A DNA stretch of 11,471 nucleotides from Ochromonadaceae sp. CCMP2298 (GCA_026770595.1 MU634210.1:1-11471), one strand, 5' to 3'. Positions 1-7,771 are shown, numbered from the stretch's first letter. Program-made: numbers and translations. The notes: generated by a model from the sequence alone, not told the origin.

Positions 1-1
1 G

Positions 2-3000
2 GGCGGTGGGAGTGGTGGTGGGAGTGTAAGTGGGGGTAGGGATGGTGGTGGGAGCGGGGGTATGGGGGTAGAGATGGGGGGTGTGGCGGGTGAGGTTAAT
101 GGGCACCTGATGGTTCGGCACAGCCTGCTACTGCAGCAGCTGCAGAGGACGCTGGAGGACTATCCCTCGGGCGCAGAGAGCGACACGATTCTGGTATTTA
201 ACCCACCTCTATTCACACAGTAATGTGTAATTAACCCACTAAATCCATGCTTGAAACTGTATTTATCCCACTATATTCATATGAATTTGTATATTATCCC
301 ACTCTACTCACACTATATCAAACAACCCCCACCCCCTCTCCTGCTATATCTATTTAACCCCTATTAAACCCCCCCCTCTCTCAGGTGTTGTTGGCGCACA
401 ACCCGCACATCAGTGTGATAGTGGACCAGGCAGTCAGGATGGCTGCAGGCACCGAGCTATTCACTGTCATTCTAGGACCCAAAACCAAGGTAGGTATATA
501 GGGGTAAGGGGGGGGTATATAAGTGATAGGTGGTAGGTAGTAGGGGGTAGGTGGTAGGTAGTAGGGGGTAGGTGGTAGACATTGGCATAGGGAGATATAT
601 GGGGGTAGGGGTAGATGGGGGGTAGGGGCTGCGGGCACTGAGCTCTTCACGGTTATACTGGGACCCAAAACCAAGTTAGGGGGGTGTAGCGGGGTGTATT
701 GTGGAGTATGCTGATGGCAGAGGGCAGAGGGCAGAGGGTAGGGTGTAGATTGCACTAGTACCAGCGATGAACCAACCCCCTCCCCCCTCCCTCCTCCAAA
801 CCTCTACCCCCTCTCCTCTACCCCCTCTTCTCTACCCCACCCCTCCTCCTGCCCCCTCCTCTCTGCCCCACCCCCATTCAATTAACTTACCTATTATAAT
901 TATCAATCTTACCCCCACCAGACCTGGAAGCCCATGGGAAAGGCGTCCCTAGTAGACCCCCCCCCCACCCCCACCACTGGCAAAAACACCGCCCTGGGCA
1001 GTACCAGAGACACGCTGGGGAATTCGGAGAACCTGGGAAATCGTGGGGACCGTGGGGGGAAGGATGGGGAGGATGGGGATGGGGATGGGGGTGAGGGGGG
1101 GGATGGTGGTGAGGGTGGTGGTGAGGGGGGTGGTAGGGGTGGGGGTGGTGGGAATGGGGATAGGGAGGGGGGCGGAGTGCCGGTGCTGGTGCAGACGGCT
1201 CCTGGCATCAAGATGCTGACACAGGTGGCCAAGGCACATATAGGCATCAACCTGTAAGTGGATAAGTGCGGGAGGAGTAGTGGGAGGAGGAGTGGGGGTA
1301 GGGGTAGTTGCATGCTTTTCGTATCTGTTTATTTGTCATCCCCTCTTTCATCCCCTGCCAACACACACGCACCTAACCCCCACACACACATCTGCACGAA
1401 CCCCCCCCACACACACACCCCTACACCTCCACTTCCCACACCCACCCACCTACACACACACTACACCTCCACTCCCCACACACACCCACCTACACCCCCC
1501 ACACACTCCCGCCTACATCCCCCCCCCACACACACACACACACCCACAGGCCGGGTCTGATCCGCTTCCTGCTAGCCCACTTCCGAGACGTGTCCCTGCT
1601 GAAGGAGTACCTAGAGGTAAGTGTGCATCTGTGTATGTGTGTATGTGTTTATGTGTGTATTAACCCCCTATCTCTATGATATACGTGTGTATATGTGTGT
1701 ATTAATCCCCTCCTCTCTATGCTATATTTGTGTATACTTGTGTATTAACCCCTCTCGCTATGCTATACATATTGACCCCCCTTTATCTTATACATATTAA
1801 TTCCTCTCTGCAGGTGCTCATGGGCGGGGAATTCGTGCCAGAGCAGGTGAGTCGGTGCTATAGTACCATATAACTGTGTGGTACTATAAACCCCCTTTTT
1901 CTATACCTATACAAAAACATGTATTAATCCCTTAATTCCCCTCTATACCACTACTCCAACTACTTCTCCCTACCACAACCACCACTACCACCACTACCAC
2001 CACAACCACCACTACCACAACCACCACCACTACTACCCCTACCCCTACCACCACCACCACCACCACCACCCCTACTACCCCTATCCCTACCCCTACCCCC
2101 CCAGCTGGCGGTGGTGAAGGTTTTGCTGCAGAAGCTCGCCAAGTACCTGCTGCTGCCCGGCATCGACCTCGACCTCAATATTAACATACGGGTGAGAGGG
2201 GGCTGGTGTGGGTGTGTGTATGTGTGTGTGGGTGTTGGTTTGTTTGTGTGTGTGTGTATGTTCGTGTGTGGGTGTTGGTTTGTTTGTGTGTGCGGAGAAG
2301 GGGAGTTACGTGGATTCCAATGCAATTTACCGTGCTCCTCACTGCGTGCTGTCTACTCGGACCTCCATCTCACCTCTGCTTCCCCCTACCAACCCCCCCC
2401 CCCACCCTCCCACCACCACTACCAACCCCTATCCCTCAACCACCATCCCTCTCCCCCCTACCCCCACCAACAACCCCCCCTAGGTGGTGGTGCACCAGGG
2501 GGAGGTCGTCGTGCGCGCAGAGACGCCAGAGGGGGTCAGCCACTTCGAGGTACGTGCATGTGTGTGTGTGTGTGTGTGTGTGTGTGATTGTGTTTGTGTG
2601 TGTTTGTGCATGTGTGTGTGTATGTGTGTGTGTGTACGTGTGTGTGTTACTGGGAGCTCTGATGTATACCCCATACCATACGTACCATACATTACATATA
2701 CCACATACCTTATATACCATACATTGTATAATATATATCATATGTGAAATAATATATACCATATATACCATATATACCATATATCAAGTAATATATAATA
2801 TATACCATATATCAAGTAATATATAATATATACCATATATCAAAAAATATACTGTATGCCACGTATCAAATACTATATCCTATATACCATACATATCATA
2901 TAATATCATAATTTTGTACCACCTATGTTCCACACTTAGGCCCTCTCTGCCGACAACCTTGCCCGACTGTCCACGGCTGTCAACGTGGCAGGGGCGCCCA

Positions 3001-3185
3001 TACAGGGGCAGGGGATGGGCGGGGGCATGGGTGCGGGTATCGGTGTGGGGGGGCAGGGGGCGTATGCCCTGTCTCTGACGGCGGACATCAGTGTGCGAGA
3101 TATCATGGACGATATTGCGGATATAGGCGACCTGCTGAAGAGCTTCCTGGTGGAGGGGCTGGGGGCCATGGGGGCGGCTAGGTAG
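2..3185 (+). CDS. Multi-exon gene, 3' part, unrecognised product
   Basis: I do not recognise this protein. Eight exons join in one frame: 2-193, 385-489, 922-1253, 1550-1616, 1814-1846, 2105-2191, 2484-2549 and 2940-3185 (stop TAG). Every intron is GT...AG, with donors such as GTAGGT, GTAAGT and GTGAGT and pyrimidine-rich acceptors; only the exon 3/4 junction splits a codon (CT|G). The visible product is about 375 residues and is open at the window's left edge, so the N-terminus is missing. Exon 1 begins Gly/Ser-rich, then has a helical QQLQRTLEDYP stretch. Exon 3 carries a Gly/Asp/Glu low-complexity run at about 1060-1180, then KMLTQVAKAHIGINL. Exons 4-6 look helical and leucine-rich (IRFLLAHFRDVSLLKEYLE, KVLLQKLAKYLLLPGIDL), possibly an alpha-solenoid; this is inference. 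Exon 5 is a 33-bp microexon. Exon 8 has a second Gly-rich run and an acidic/helical tail. No signal peptide or membrane segment is visible. The exon model is by eye; the low-complexity part of exon 3 is its least certain part. Confidence 0.72.
194..320 (+). repeat. Tandem repeat starting at the intron 1 donor
   Basis: Four imperfect units of 30-33 bp begin at 194, 227, 259 and 289, each opening GTATTTAACCCA, GTAATTAACCCA, GTATTTATCCCA or GTATATTATCCCA followed by CTMTATTCA-like sequence. The first unit begins exactly at the splice donor of intron 1, so each copy also recreates a GTAWTT-like donor. Related GTATTAACCCC units recur in introns 4 and 5. Confidence 0.7.
490..921 (+). other. Intron 2, G-rich half then C-rich half
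   Basis: Apart from the exon copy, the first half is G-rich with short tandem GGGGGTAGGTGGTAGGTAGTA units at about 530-580, and positions 775-920 are C-rich (CCCCCTCC, CTCTACCCC). Because the two halves are roughly complementary in composition, the intron RNA could fold back on itself; this is inference. Confidence 0.5.
628..675 (+). pseudogene. Silent second copy of the exon 2 end inside intron 2
   Basis: This 48-bp block matches 442-489, the last 16 codons of exon 2, at 41 of 48 positions. All seven differences fall at third codon positions and all are synonymous (Ala-Ala-Gly-Thr-Glu-Leu-Phe-Thr-Val-Ile-Leu-Gly-Pro-Lys-Thr-Lys in both). It is preceded by a G-rich stretch with a possible AG acceptor at 624-625. 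It is followed by TTAGGG where exon 2 has the donor GTAGGT, so the donor GT is lost in the matching position. As spliced it would not join exon 3 in frame, so I call it a non-functional or relic exon copy. An alternative exon with a shifted donor (AA|GTTAGG) is possible but less likely. Confidence 0.75.
1361..1548 (+). repeat. CA/CAC-rich microsatellite in intron 3
   Basis: Intron 3 (1254-1549) is dominated by CACACA, CACCTACAC and poly-C runs that lead into the acceptor CACCCACAG. The open frames through it are low-complexity Pro/Thr/His artefacts and are not genes. Confidence 0.8.
1640..1795 (+). repeat. Imperfect ~44-bp tandem repeat in intron 4
   Basis: Three units each carry TGTGTATTAACCCC or TGTGTATTAATCCCC followed by CTCTATGCTATAC-like sequence (starting near 1652, 1696 and 1739), and a shorter partial unit follows. 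A related ATGTATTAATCCC unit lies in intron 5 near 1918. The core resembles the minisatellite of intron 1. Confidence 0.6.
1968..2100 (+). repeat. CCA/CTACC-rich repeat in intron 5
   Basis: This is a run of CCACCA, CTACCA and CCCCTACC ending at the acceptor CCCCAG (2103-2104). It acts as a long polypyrimidine-type tract upstream of exon 6. The Gly-rich open frame on the opposite strand is an artefact of this repeat. Confidence 0.8.
2192..2483 (+). other. Intron 6: GT-rich start, pyrimidine-rich end
   Basis: Positions 2200-2295 are GTGTGTG/GGTGTTGGTTTGTTTG repeats, including a near-duplicate GGGTGTTGGTTTGTTTGTG at about 2229 and 2271. Positions 2385-2480 are CCCCCACC/CCACCA-rich and lead to the acceptor CCCCTAG. 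No gene is supported inside it. Confidence 0.6.
2555..2650 (+). repeat. GT microsatellite in intron 7
   Basis: A nearly pure (GT)n tract with scattered GTAT, GCAT and GATT interruptions fills the first 100 bp of intron 7, directly after the donor GTACGT. Confidence 0.9.
2660..2930 (+). repeat. AT-rich block with a 28-bp tandem repeat in intron 7
   Basis: The composition switches abruptly to TATACCATATA-type sequence. Within it, a unit beginning CCATATATCAAGTAATATAT repeats with period 28 at 2777 and 2805, with a diverged third copy at 2833. Simple TATATACCA units surround it. Confidence 0.75.
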
Positions 3186-4188
3186 GGGGAGTCGGCCGGG
3201 TCATTGGGCCGGGTAGTAGGGCCGGGTAGTAGGGCCGGATAACTCAGGGTGGGTACTGTCCAGGTTGTATACAGTACACAGTATCATATACGGCTGGGGG
3301 CAATTGGGGCGGCCAGATAGGGGAGATGGGGTAGGAGAGATAGATGGGGTTAGGGGGGCTGGGGTAGGAGGGACAGGAGGGGCTGGGTCGCATATACAAT
3401 GCCCAATGGTCGCATATCCAATGCACGATGGTACCGCAGTGGGTACGGCTGCGGGTAGTAGTGTGGATAGGGACTAGCAGGTATTAGGCTGGGGATAGAC
3501 GAGAATAGGGGGGAAGTGGGGAAAGGGGGGAATAGGGAATATAGGGGAAAGGGGGAATATGGGGGGAATATATGTAGTGTACATACAGCTAGGACACATA
3601 TGATACATATGAAATGGTATGTAACTGCTCAATTATAGAGCCTGCGTATGTCTGCTGCTGCGGCTCTGAGTTCGCGTGACAAATGCGCATCTGTGCACAA
3701 AAAGGAGTAGTATGTGCGTGACAATAAGGAGTAATTTTGACATACTGTTGTGTGTGCAGCGCACCTGTATCGGGGTTGGCTCAGGACTGCAGGGATGGCC
3801 CAACCCACCCCCCAAGTCTGCTCTCCACTCCATGTCCTTCACATACCGACAAAAGGGTGCGTAGCCTCAGTTACTGTTTATGTGCATTATATGGCAAACA
3901 CTCATAATACTACAATTTTCGAGGGAACACCACCCAAATATTTGCCGAGAGGGGAATTCCGAAGTTGTCTCCAAAAGATGCGGCATCCGGATTTCTTTCT
4001 TGGCTCCAAAATGGATGAGCTTGGGGTGAGGAGAGGAGGGAAGGCAGAGAGAGGAGGAAGCCAACGCAACCTTTCGACCGATGTGTGTGAGTGTATTTTC
4101 AATCCTGTTCTCAGCTGCTCCCATTCCTGGTCAGCCCCGGTGTGGTCTACGTCAGCAGGATTGAAATCTCGACGGCTTCAGTGCGACC
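3186..4188. other. Intergenic region, no supported gene
   Basis: The region starts with a 13-bp tandem repeat (GGGCCGGGTAGTA at 3206 and 3219, partial at 3232). It continues G-rich with GGGGAATA-like runs to about 3570 and then becomes mixed sequence from 3580. No canonical AATAAA follows the stop at 3185. Open frames here, including a long one in 3750-4385, overlap the start of the next gene in another frame and show no recognisable domain. An upstream non-coding exon of the F-box-like locus could lie here, but nothing shows it. Confidence 0.5.
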
Positions 4189-5576
4189 ATGGCCTCTCGA
4201 GCAGCTGCGGCAACCCATGTCGAGGCATCGCTGTCGTCTCTGTCCTCGAACTTGCTGATGACGGTGGCGAACTGGCTCAGCGTCGAGGAGCTCTGCATCT
4301 TCGACACAGCCGTCAGCGCCAAGCAGCTGCGGGCCAAGTTCCTCTATGGCTTGTTCGGCGACACCTTTCTCTATCCTGGTGCTGATGTGGATGCGGAGAC
4401 GAGCTCGGAATGGCAGCAGGGGTATGCGCAGTGGCTCACGCTGAGGAGAGTTGTTGTGAAGTCCATCACGCTTAACGAGCAGACGACGCCTTCCGTACTG
4501 CACGACTACGACACGATGAATCGAGTCAACCCGGGTCTCGTATCGCTCTCAATCGACGGTGATGTCGACTTCCCCAAGGACATCGCAGTGCGCAGCGCCC
4601 AGACTCTGCACAGTCTCACGCTTAATAACCAGGGTACCGCGCAGTTGAGGAAGTTGATGTGAAGTGTGCGCGAGTGGGGAAGCATGGGAGGGTCGCTGCA
4701 TAAGTTGAGGTTGGAGAAATGCAAATTCGGCAACGAGGCTGTGGAAGTCGGCAACAGCTGCGATGCTCTGACTAAATTACACGTCTATGACTGCAGCAGC
4801 AACCTCTCCACCACACCAGGCGACTCCCTGGGCTGCACGCGCATGCTGTGGGGCATCCTGCACAAGTGCAAGAATCTGAAGAGGTTTCAATTTTCAGCCA
4901 AGGTAGACATAACGCCACTGAATGATCGTGATCTGTGCCTGCTCGCTAGGTTCTGCCCCGACCTCACAGCTTCTGCAGCCACTACGGGGGGGACGTGCCA
5001 GCCATCAAGAGGAAGCTGGCAGCACTCACGGACGCCGAAGTAGAGGAGTACGTGAACAGCAGGTTCTCGGGGGCGCTGCGGGAAAACAGGGCTGTGCGCG
5101 ATTTCTTCCGCTCTGTGCTGAAGGTCAGCCCCAGCAGTCGGCTACGTGCAAGGGACTTGAGGTCGATCCTGAAGGGCGAGAACCTTAGCGGCTTCACCAG
5201 CCTGGGCACGAAGATCGACGACGGCAACCTCCGAGTGCTAGCGGGCGTGGACGCTCTGCGGGGGGGGCTGAGAGGCAGTGCGAACATGCTGCGGACGCTG
5301 GTCAAAGGGGAGTTCAGCGTGCCCACGCTGCTGCTGCTGCTGCTTCTGCTGCCGGTGGAGCGCACCTCGCTCTTCGGCAGGGTCAAGGGCGTGTTCAAGT
5401 CCAAGATGGAATTATGCTTCCTGTGCCCCGTGACGCTGCAGCGCGGCACCCCGTACTCACTGACTGTGCCCAGGGACTGGCTGGTGAAGGCGATGCCGGT
5501 GCTGCAGCTGTCTCTGCTGCTGCTGCAGGTAGCCCTTGCCTGTGTGGGCATCCCCCCCCCCACCTGCAAACTTTCC

Positions 5577-6220
5577 TGAGAAAATTTCATACTGAAATAC
5601 TCATTTAGAGATGAGGAGGAGATATTTCTCACTATGAGTTTCAATCTCACTATGAGTAATTATCTCATTTTGTGAGATATTTTCTCATACTTGTGGCTCC
5701 TAACGTGGAGTAATTTTCTCATAAAATGAGATCTTTTCTCTGTATGAGTAACCACTCATAATGAGATTGTTTCTCAATATTGGAGTAATTTACTCAATGT
5801 GAGTATTTGCTCGGTACCTCGCTGGGCTGCAGGCGCGGGGCGCGATAGCCAGGAGTAGGTGTTTGTGTTCGGTCCAGAGGCAGGTAGGTGTTTGTGGGTG
5901 GATAGGAAGCGGGTCGCGAGCCCCAGCCGGCAGACAGGACGAGCAAGCAAGCTGTCTGTGCTTTCGAATGCTCAGCAGGAGGAGAAAATTTCTCATTATG
6001 AGAAGTTTTCTCCATCATTACACGCGAACCCCAGCCGGCAGACAGGGACAGCAAGGAAAGCTTGGTATTAAAATGCTCAACGGGGTGAGAAAATTTCTCA
6101 TTATGAGAATTTTGGTGAGAAATTTTCTCATTTTTGTAAGAAAAAAGTGAGAAAAAAATTTGGTAAGAAAATTTGGTGAGAAAAAAGGGAGATAATTTCT
6201 CATTATGAGAAATTTTCTCA
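5577..6220. repeat. Palindromic TCTCAT/ATGAGA repeat block, possible MITE
   Basis: This block is dense in half-sites TCTCAT and ATGAGA, which combine into palindromes such as TTCTCATTATGAGAA at about 5993, 6097 and 6198. The outer ends match as a 12-bp perfect inverted repeat, TGAGAAAATTTC at 5577-5588 against GAAATTTTCTCA at 6209-6220. No clear target-site duplication is seen. It interrupts the F-box-like gene and is much more AT-rich than the coding parts on either side, apart from a GC-rich middle at about 5815-5945. It may be an inserted non-autonomous element or a repeat-expanded intron ending in the acceptor-like TTCTCACAG (6226-6234). Confidence 0.55.
5915..6120 (+). repeat. ~108-bp imperfect tandem duplication
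   Basis: Two units share CCCCAGCCGGCAGACAGG, starting at 5921 and 6029. Each continues through AGCAAG, an AATGCTCA segment and the palindrome GAGAAAATTTCTCATTATGA. The spacing of 108 bp is constant over the shared blocks. Confidence 0.75.
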
Positions 6221-6543
6221 CCCTTTTCTCACAGGATGGTTTACGGGTGCCCCGCCCTGCAGGCTGATTGAGACAGGGGCAGGGGCAGGTGCAGCAGCGA
6301 TTGGCGCTGGTGCAGCGGCTGGCGGGTTTCCAGGAGGCCTGCAAGCAGAGCTACCGCGCCACCTACAACCTGCTGCGCACTACGCTGGAGAAGGACACCG
6401 TGGGCACGTCGGACGGCAGCTGGAAGCCCAGGCTGACGGAGCTGCACTTCGTCGTATCGGAGAGGGACGGGACCAGCGCCTGGGTCAGTTCAGCCGCCAT
6501 GGAAGACTTCAACAAGGAGGGCAAAGAGGCGCTCATCCTGTGA

Positions 6544-6880
6544 GCCCGTGATTCTTTGAGCCTGTGGTCCTGTGAGCCTGTGGGCGGTAGGAGGAGGACA
6601 GCTGGAGGACGGCAGCCAGAGGGGGCAGCAGGAAAGGTTTAGTGTTAGAGTATGGGGGGTAGGGATGGTGGGGGTAAGGGGTGAGTGCTGGCAGTGCCGG
6701 GCTAGAGGGAGGGGGGTAGAGAGAGAGGTAGAGAGGGGGGTAGAGAGGGTTAGGGAGAGGGGGAGGGAGAGGGGTAGAGTGAGAGGTAGAGAGGGGTAGG
6801 GAGAGAGAGAGTGCACTGGGCAGCAGAGGGTGTGGCCGCTATGGCTGCGGCTGTTGCTGTGTGTGTGCCAAGGTCGCAGC
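6544..6880. other. Purine-rich spacer, no supported gene
   Basis: After the final TGA at 6541-6543 the plus strand becomes GA-rich (GGGTAGAGAGAGG-type runs at 6650-6810). It then returns to mixed GC-rich sequence next to the candidate element at 6881. Arg/Glu-rich and Ser/Leu-rich open frames here come from the simple repeat. Confidence 0.6.
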
Positions 6881-7043
6881 CACTGGTAAAGTAAAAGTAC
6901 AGATTTTCCAGAACGTTTTTGTACTTTAAGACTGGAATACTAAATTACTGTACTTTAAGTGTAATCCTGTACTTTAATGTTACTGTAAAGTACAGCAAAA
7001 CCAGTACTATTTGACAGAGCCAGGCCCTTCTGCTGCTGTACAA

Positions 7044-7112
7044 AGTACAGCTTAACCTGTACTCCTACACCGAGAAAGGTTTATTCATGAAATCCCAAAA
7101 AGGGATTTCATG
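7044..7112 (+). repeat. 69-bp direct repeat with perfect hairpin, copy 1
   Basis: This segment matches 7413-7481 at 67 of 69 positions. It contains AGTACAGCTTAACCTGTACT, the leader CACCGAGAAAGGTTTA, and a 27-nt hairpin at 7086-7112 with an 11-bp perfect stem (CATGAAATCCC / GGGATTTCATG) around an AAAAA loop. Confidence 0.9.
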
Positions 7113-7141
7113 CCTTAAGAGCGACTGTCGAAAGGGTTATT

Positions 7142-7168
7142 CATGAAATCCCAAAAAGGGATTTCATG
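7142..7168 (+). repeat. Perfect 11-bp hairpin, copy 2
   Basis: Sequence is identical to 7086-7112 and lies 56 bp downstream of it. The leader GTCGAAAGGGTTATT precedes it, and both copies are followed by CC...GAGAGCGAC-like sequence, so the pair forms a short tandem duplication. Confidence 0.9.
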
Positions 7169-7200
7169 CCTGGAGAGCGACCGTGGTACCTGTCCTACGA

Positions 7201-7244
7201 CACCGAGAAAGGTTTAAAGAGGAAATCTTTACTTTGATTTCCTC
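7201..7244 (+). repeat. Variant leader-hairpin module
   Basis: The same leader CACCGAGAAAGGTTTA (7201-7216) precedes a different perfect hairpin, GAGGAAATC / GATTTCCTC at 7219-7227 and 7236-7244 with an 8-nt loop. The leader is conserved while the stem sequence differs. Confidence 0.8.
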
Positions 7245-7412
7245 ATTTAGAAACCCCAAAAAAGAGTTCTTTACAGCATACAGCACACAGCATACAGCAC
7301 GTATTGTACAGCATATAGCATACGGCTTTTAACATACTGCACATAAAAAACGGCACCTAGAATAAAGCATACTGCTAGCTGACCAGTCAGGAAGGGATCT
7401 ATGCATTCACTT

Positions 7413-7484
7413 AGTACAGCTTAACCTGTACTCCTACACCGAAAAAGGGTTATTCATGAAATCCCAAAAAGGGATTTCATGAAT
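7413..7484 (+). repeat. 69-bp direct repeat with perfect hairpin, copy 3
   Basis: This is the second copy of the 69-bp segment. Its hairpin core (7455-7481) is identical to the other two and extends outward to a 14-bp perfect stem (ATTCATGAAATCCC at 7452-7465, complement at 7471-7484). Confidence 0.9.
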
Positions 7485-7553
7485 CGCGTTCAAAATCCTT
7501 TTAAAACATGTACTAAGTACAGGTTTAACTGTACTTTTCTTATAAAAATTTTC

Positions 7554-7578
7554 TGCACCTGTACTAAGTACAGGTGCA
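7554..7578. repeat. 25-nt perfect palindrome
   Basis: Arms TGCACCTGTACT (7554-7565) and AGTACAGGTGCA (7567-7578) are perfect complements around a single A. A shorter related site, GTACTAAGTAC, lies near 7510. Both carry the GTAC core that recurs across the candidate CACTA-like element. Confidence 0.9.
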
Positions 7579-7756
7579 TCTGTACTTTAAGTGTAATCCT
7601 GTACTTTTTAGTACGTTTACTTTGCCTGTGAGCGGCGCTGGCTGGCTGGTGCTCTGTGCTGGGCTGCGGTAGAGAGCAGGAGCAGGTCAGTATTGATTTC
7701 AGGGAGCTTAGCACGGCAGGATGGTATAGGAGGAGCCTGCTAGAGTGATTCTGTTA

Positions 7757-7771
7757 GAGGTCGTTCGGTTC
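7757..7771 (+). repeat. Harbinger left terminal inverted repeat
   Basis: GAGGTCGTTCGGTTC follows the TTA at 7754-7756. It matches the complement of the right end (GGGTCCGTTCGGTTC) at 12 of 15 positions, with the inner ten (CGTTCGGTTC) identical. A second shared block, CCACTGGA, lies further in on both sides. Confidence 0.9.

Larger units (their letters stand above)
4189..6543 (+). pseudogene. Degenerate F-box-like/leucine-rich family gene
   Basis: The start ATG sits in ACCATGG, a good initiation context. The first frame (4189-5043) gives an F-box-like N-terminus at residues ~16-50 (LSSNLLMTVANWLSVEELC) and then leucine-rich repeat-like segments (VSLSIDGDV, LHSLTLNNQ, LHKLRLEKCKF, LTKLHVYDC, LKRFQFSA). 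An in-frame TGA at 4660-4662 interrupts it; the same frame stays sensible on both sides, and CGA to TGA is one transition. Near 4962-4970 the coding signal moves to another frame and continues to about 5577 with LRENRAVRDFFRSVLKVSP, LFGRVKGVF, LCFLCPVTL and VPRDWLVKAMPVLQ. A palindromic repeat block follows, and the last coding piece, about 6268-6543, ends WVSSAAMEDFNKEGKEALIL. In that last frame a TGA also sits at 6265-6267. If 5529-6288 is an intron (CAG|GTAGCC ... GGGCAG|GTG) the phases match, but the first frame appears to keep coding past 5529. F-box proteins usually link substrates to SCF ubiquitin ligases; whether this family does so is unknown. A working gene with unseen introns or sequencing errors is the alternative. 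Confidence 0.6.
6881..7630. mobile_element. Candidate non-autonomous CACTA-like element (750 bp)
   Basis: The ends form an imperfect 20-bp terminal inverted repeat: CACTGGTAAAGTAAAAGTAC at 6881-6900 against the complement of 7611-7630 (CACAGGCAAAGTAAACGTAC), 17 of 20 matching. AGC flanks both sides (6878-6880 and 7631-7633), as a 3-bp target-site duplication would. Ends starting CAC, a 3-bp duplication and many subterminal repeats are known traits of the CACTA/EnSpm superfamily. Here GTACTTTAA and AAAGTAC motifs crowd both ends, and an exact 28-bp direct repeat occurs at 6948-6975 and 7580-7607. No coding frame is present, so it would depend on enzymes supplied in trans. Inside lie a repeated leader-plus-hairpin module and a 25-nt palindrome. 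Superfamily assignment is inference, because a 3-bp match can occur by chance. Confidence 0.55.

Noticed and set aside
909-1313. Pro/Ser-rich open frame on the minus strand
   Set aside because: It is the complement of the Gly-rich G-repeat of exon 3; composition alone keeps it open.
2206-2826. Cys/Val-rich open frame through introns 6 and 7
   Set aside because: It reads GT microsatellite and TATACC repeats across an exon in the wrong frame.
3750-4385. Long open frame upstream of and overlapping the F-box-like start
   Set aside because: It lies in another frame of the F-box-like coding region, has no domain or repeat pattern, and its upstream half is not protein-like.
4660-4662. TGA read as a sense codon
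   Set aside because: The transposase and Myb-like genes use TGG for tryptophan and contain no internal TGA, and the same locus also has a frameshift, so mutation explains the stop better.
5529-6288. Plain intron with matching phase joining the last two coding pieces
   Set aside because: Not fully excluded, but protein-like sequence (VALACVGIPPP) continues past the proposed donor and the block has element-like ends, so an insertion is at least as likely.
7044-7484. Repeated hairpins resembling a CRISPR array
   Set aside because: Spacing is irregular (56 and 313 bp between identical hairpins), the intervening sequence is itself repeated, there are no cas genes, and the context is eukaryotic.
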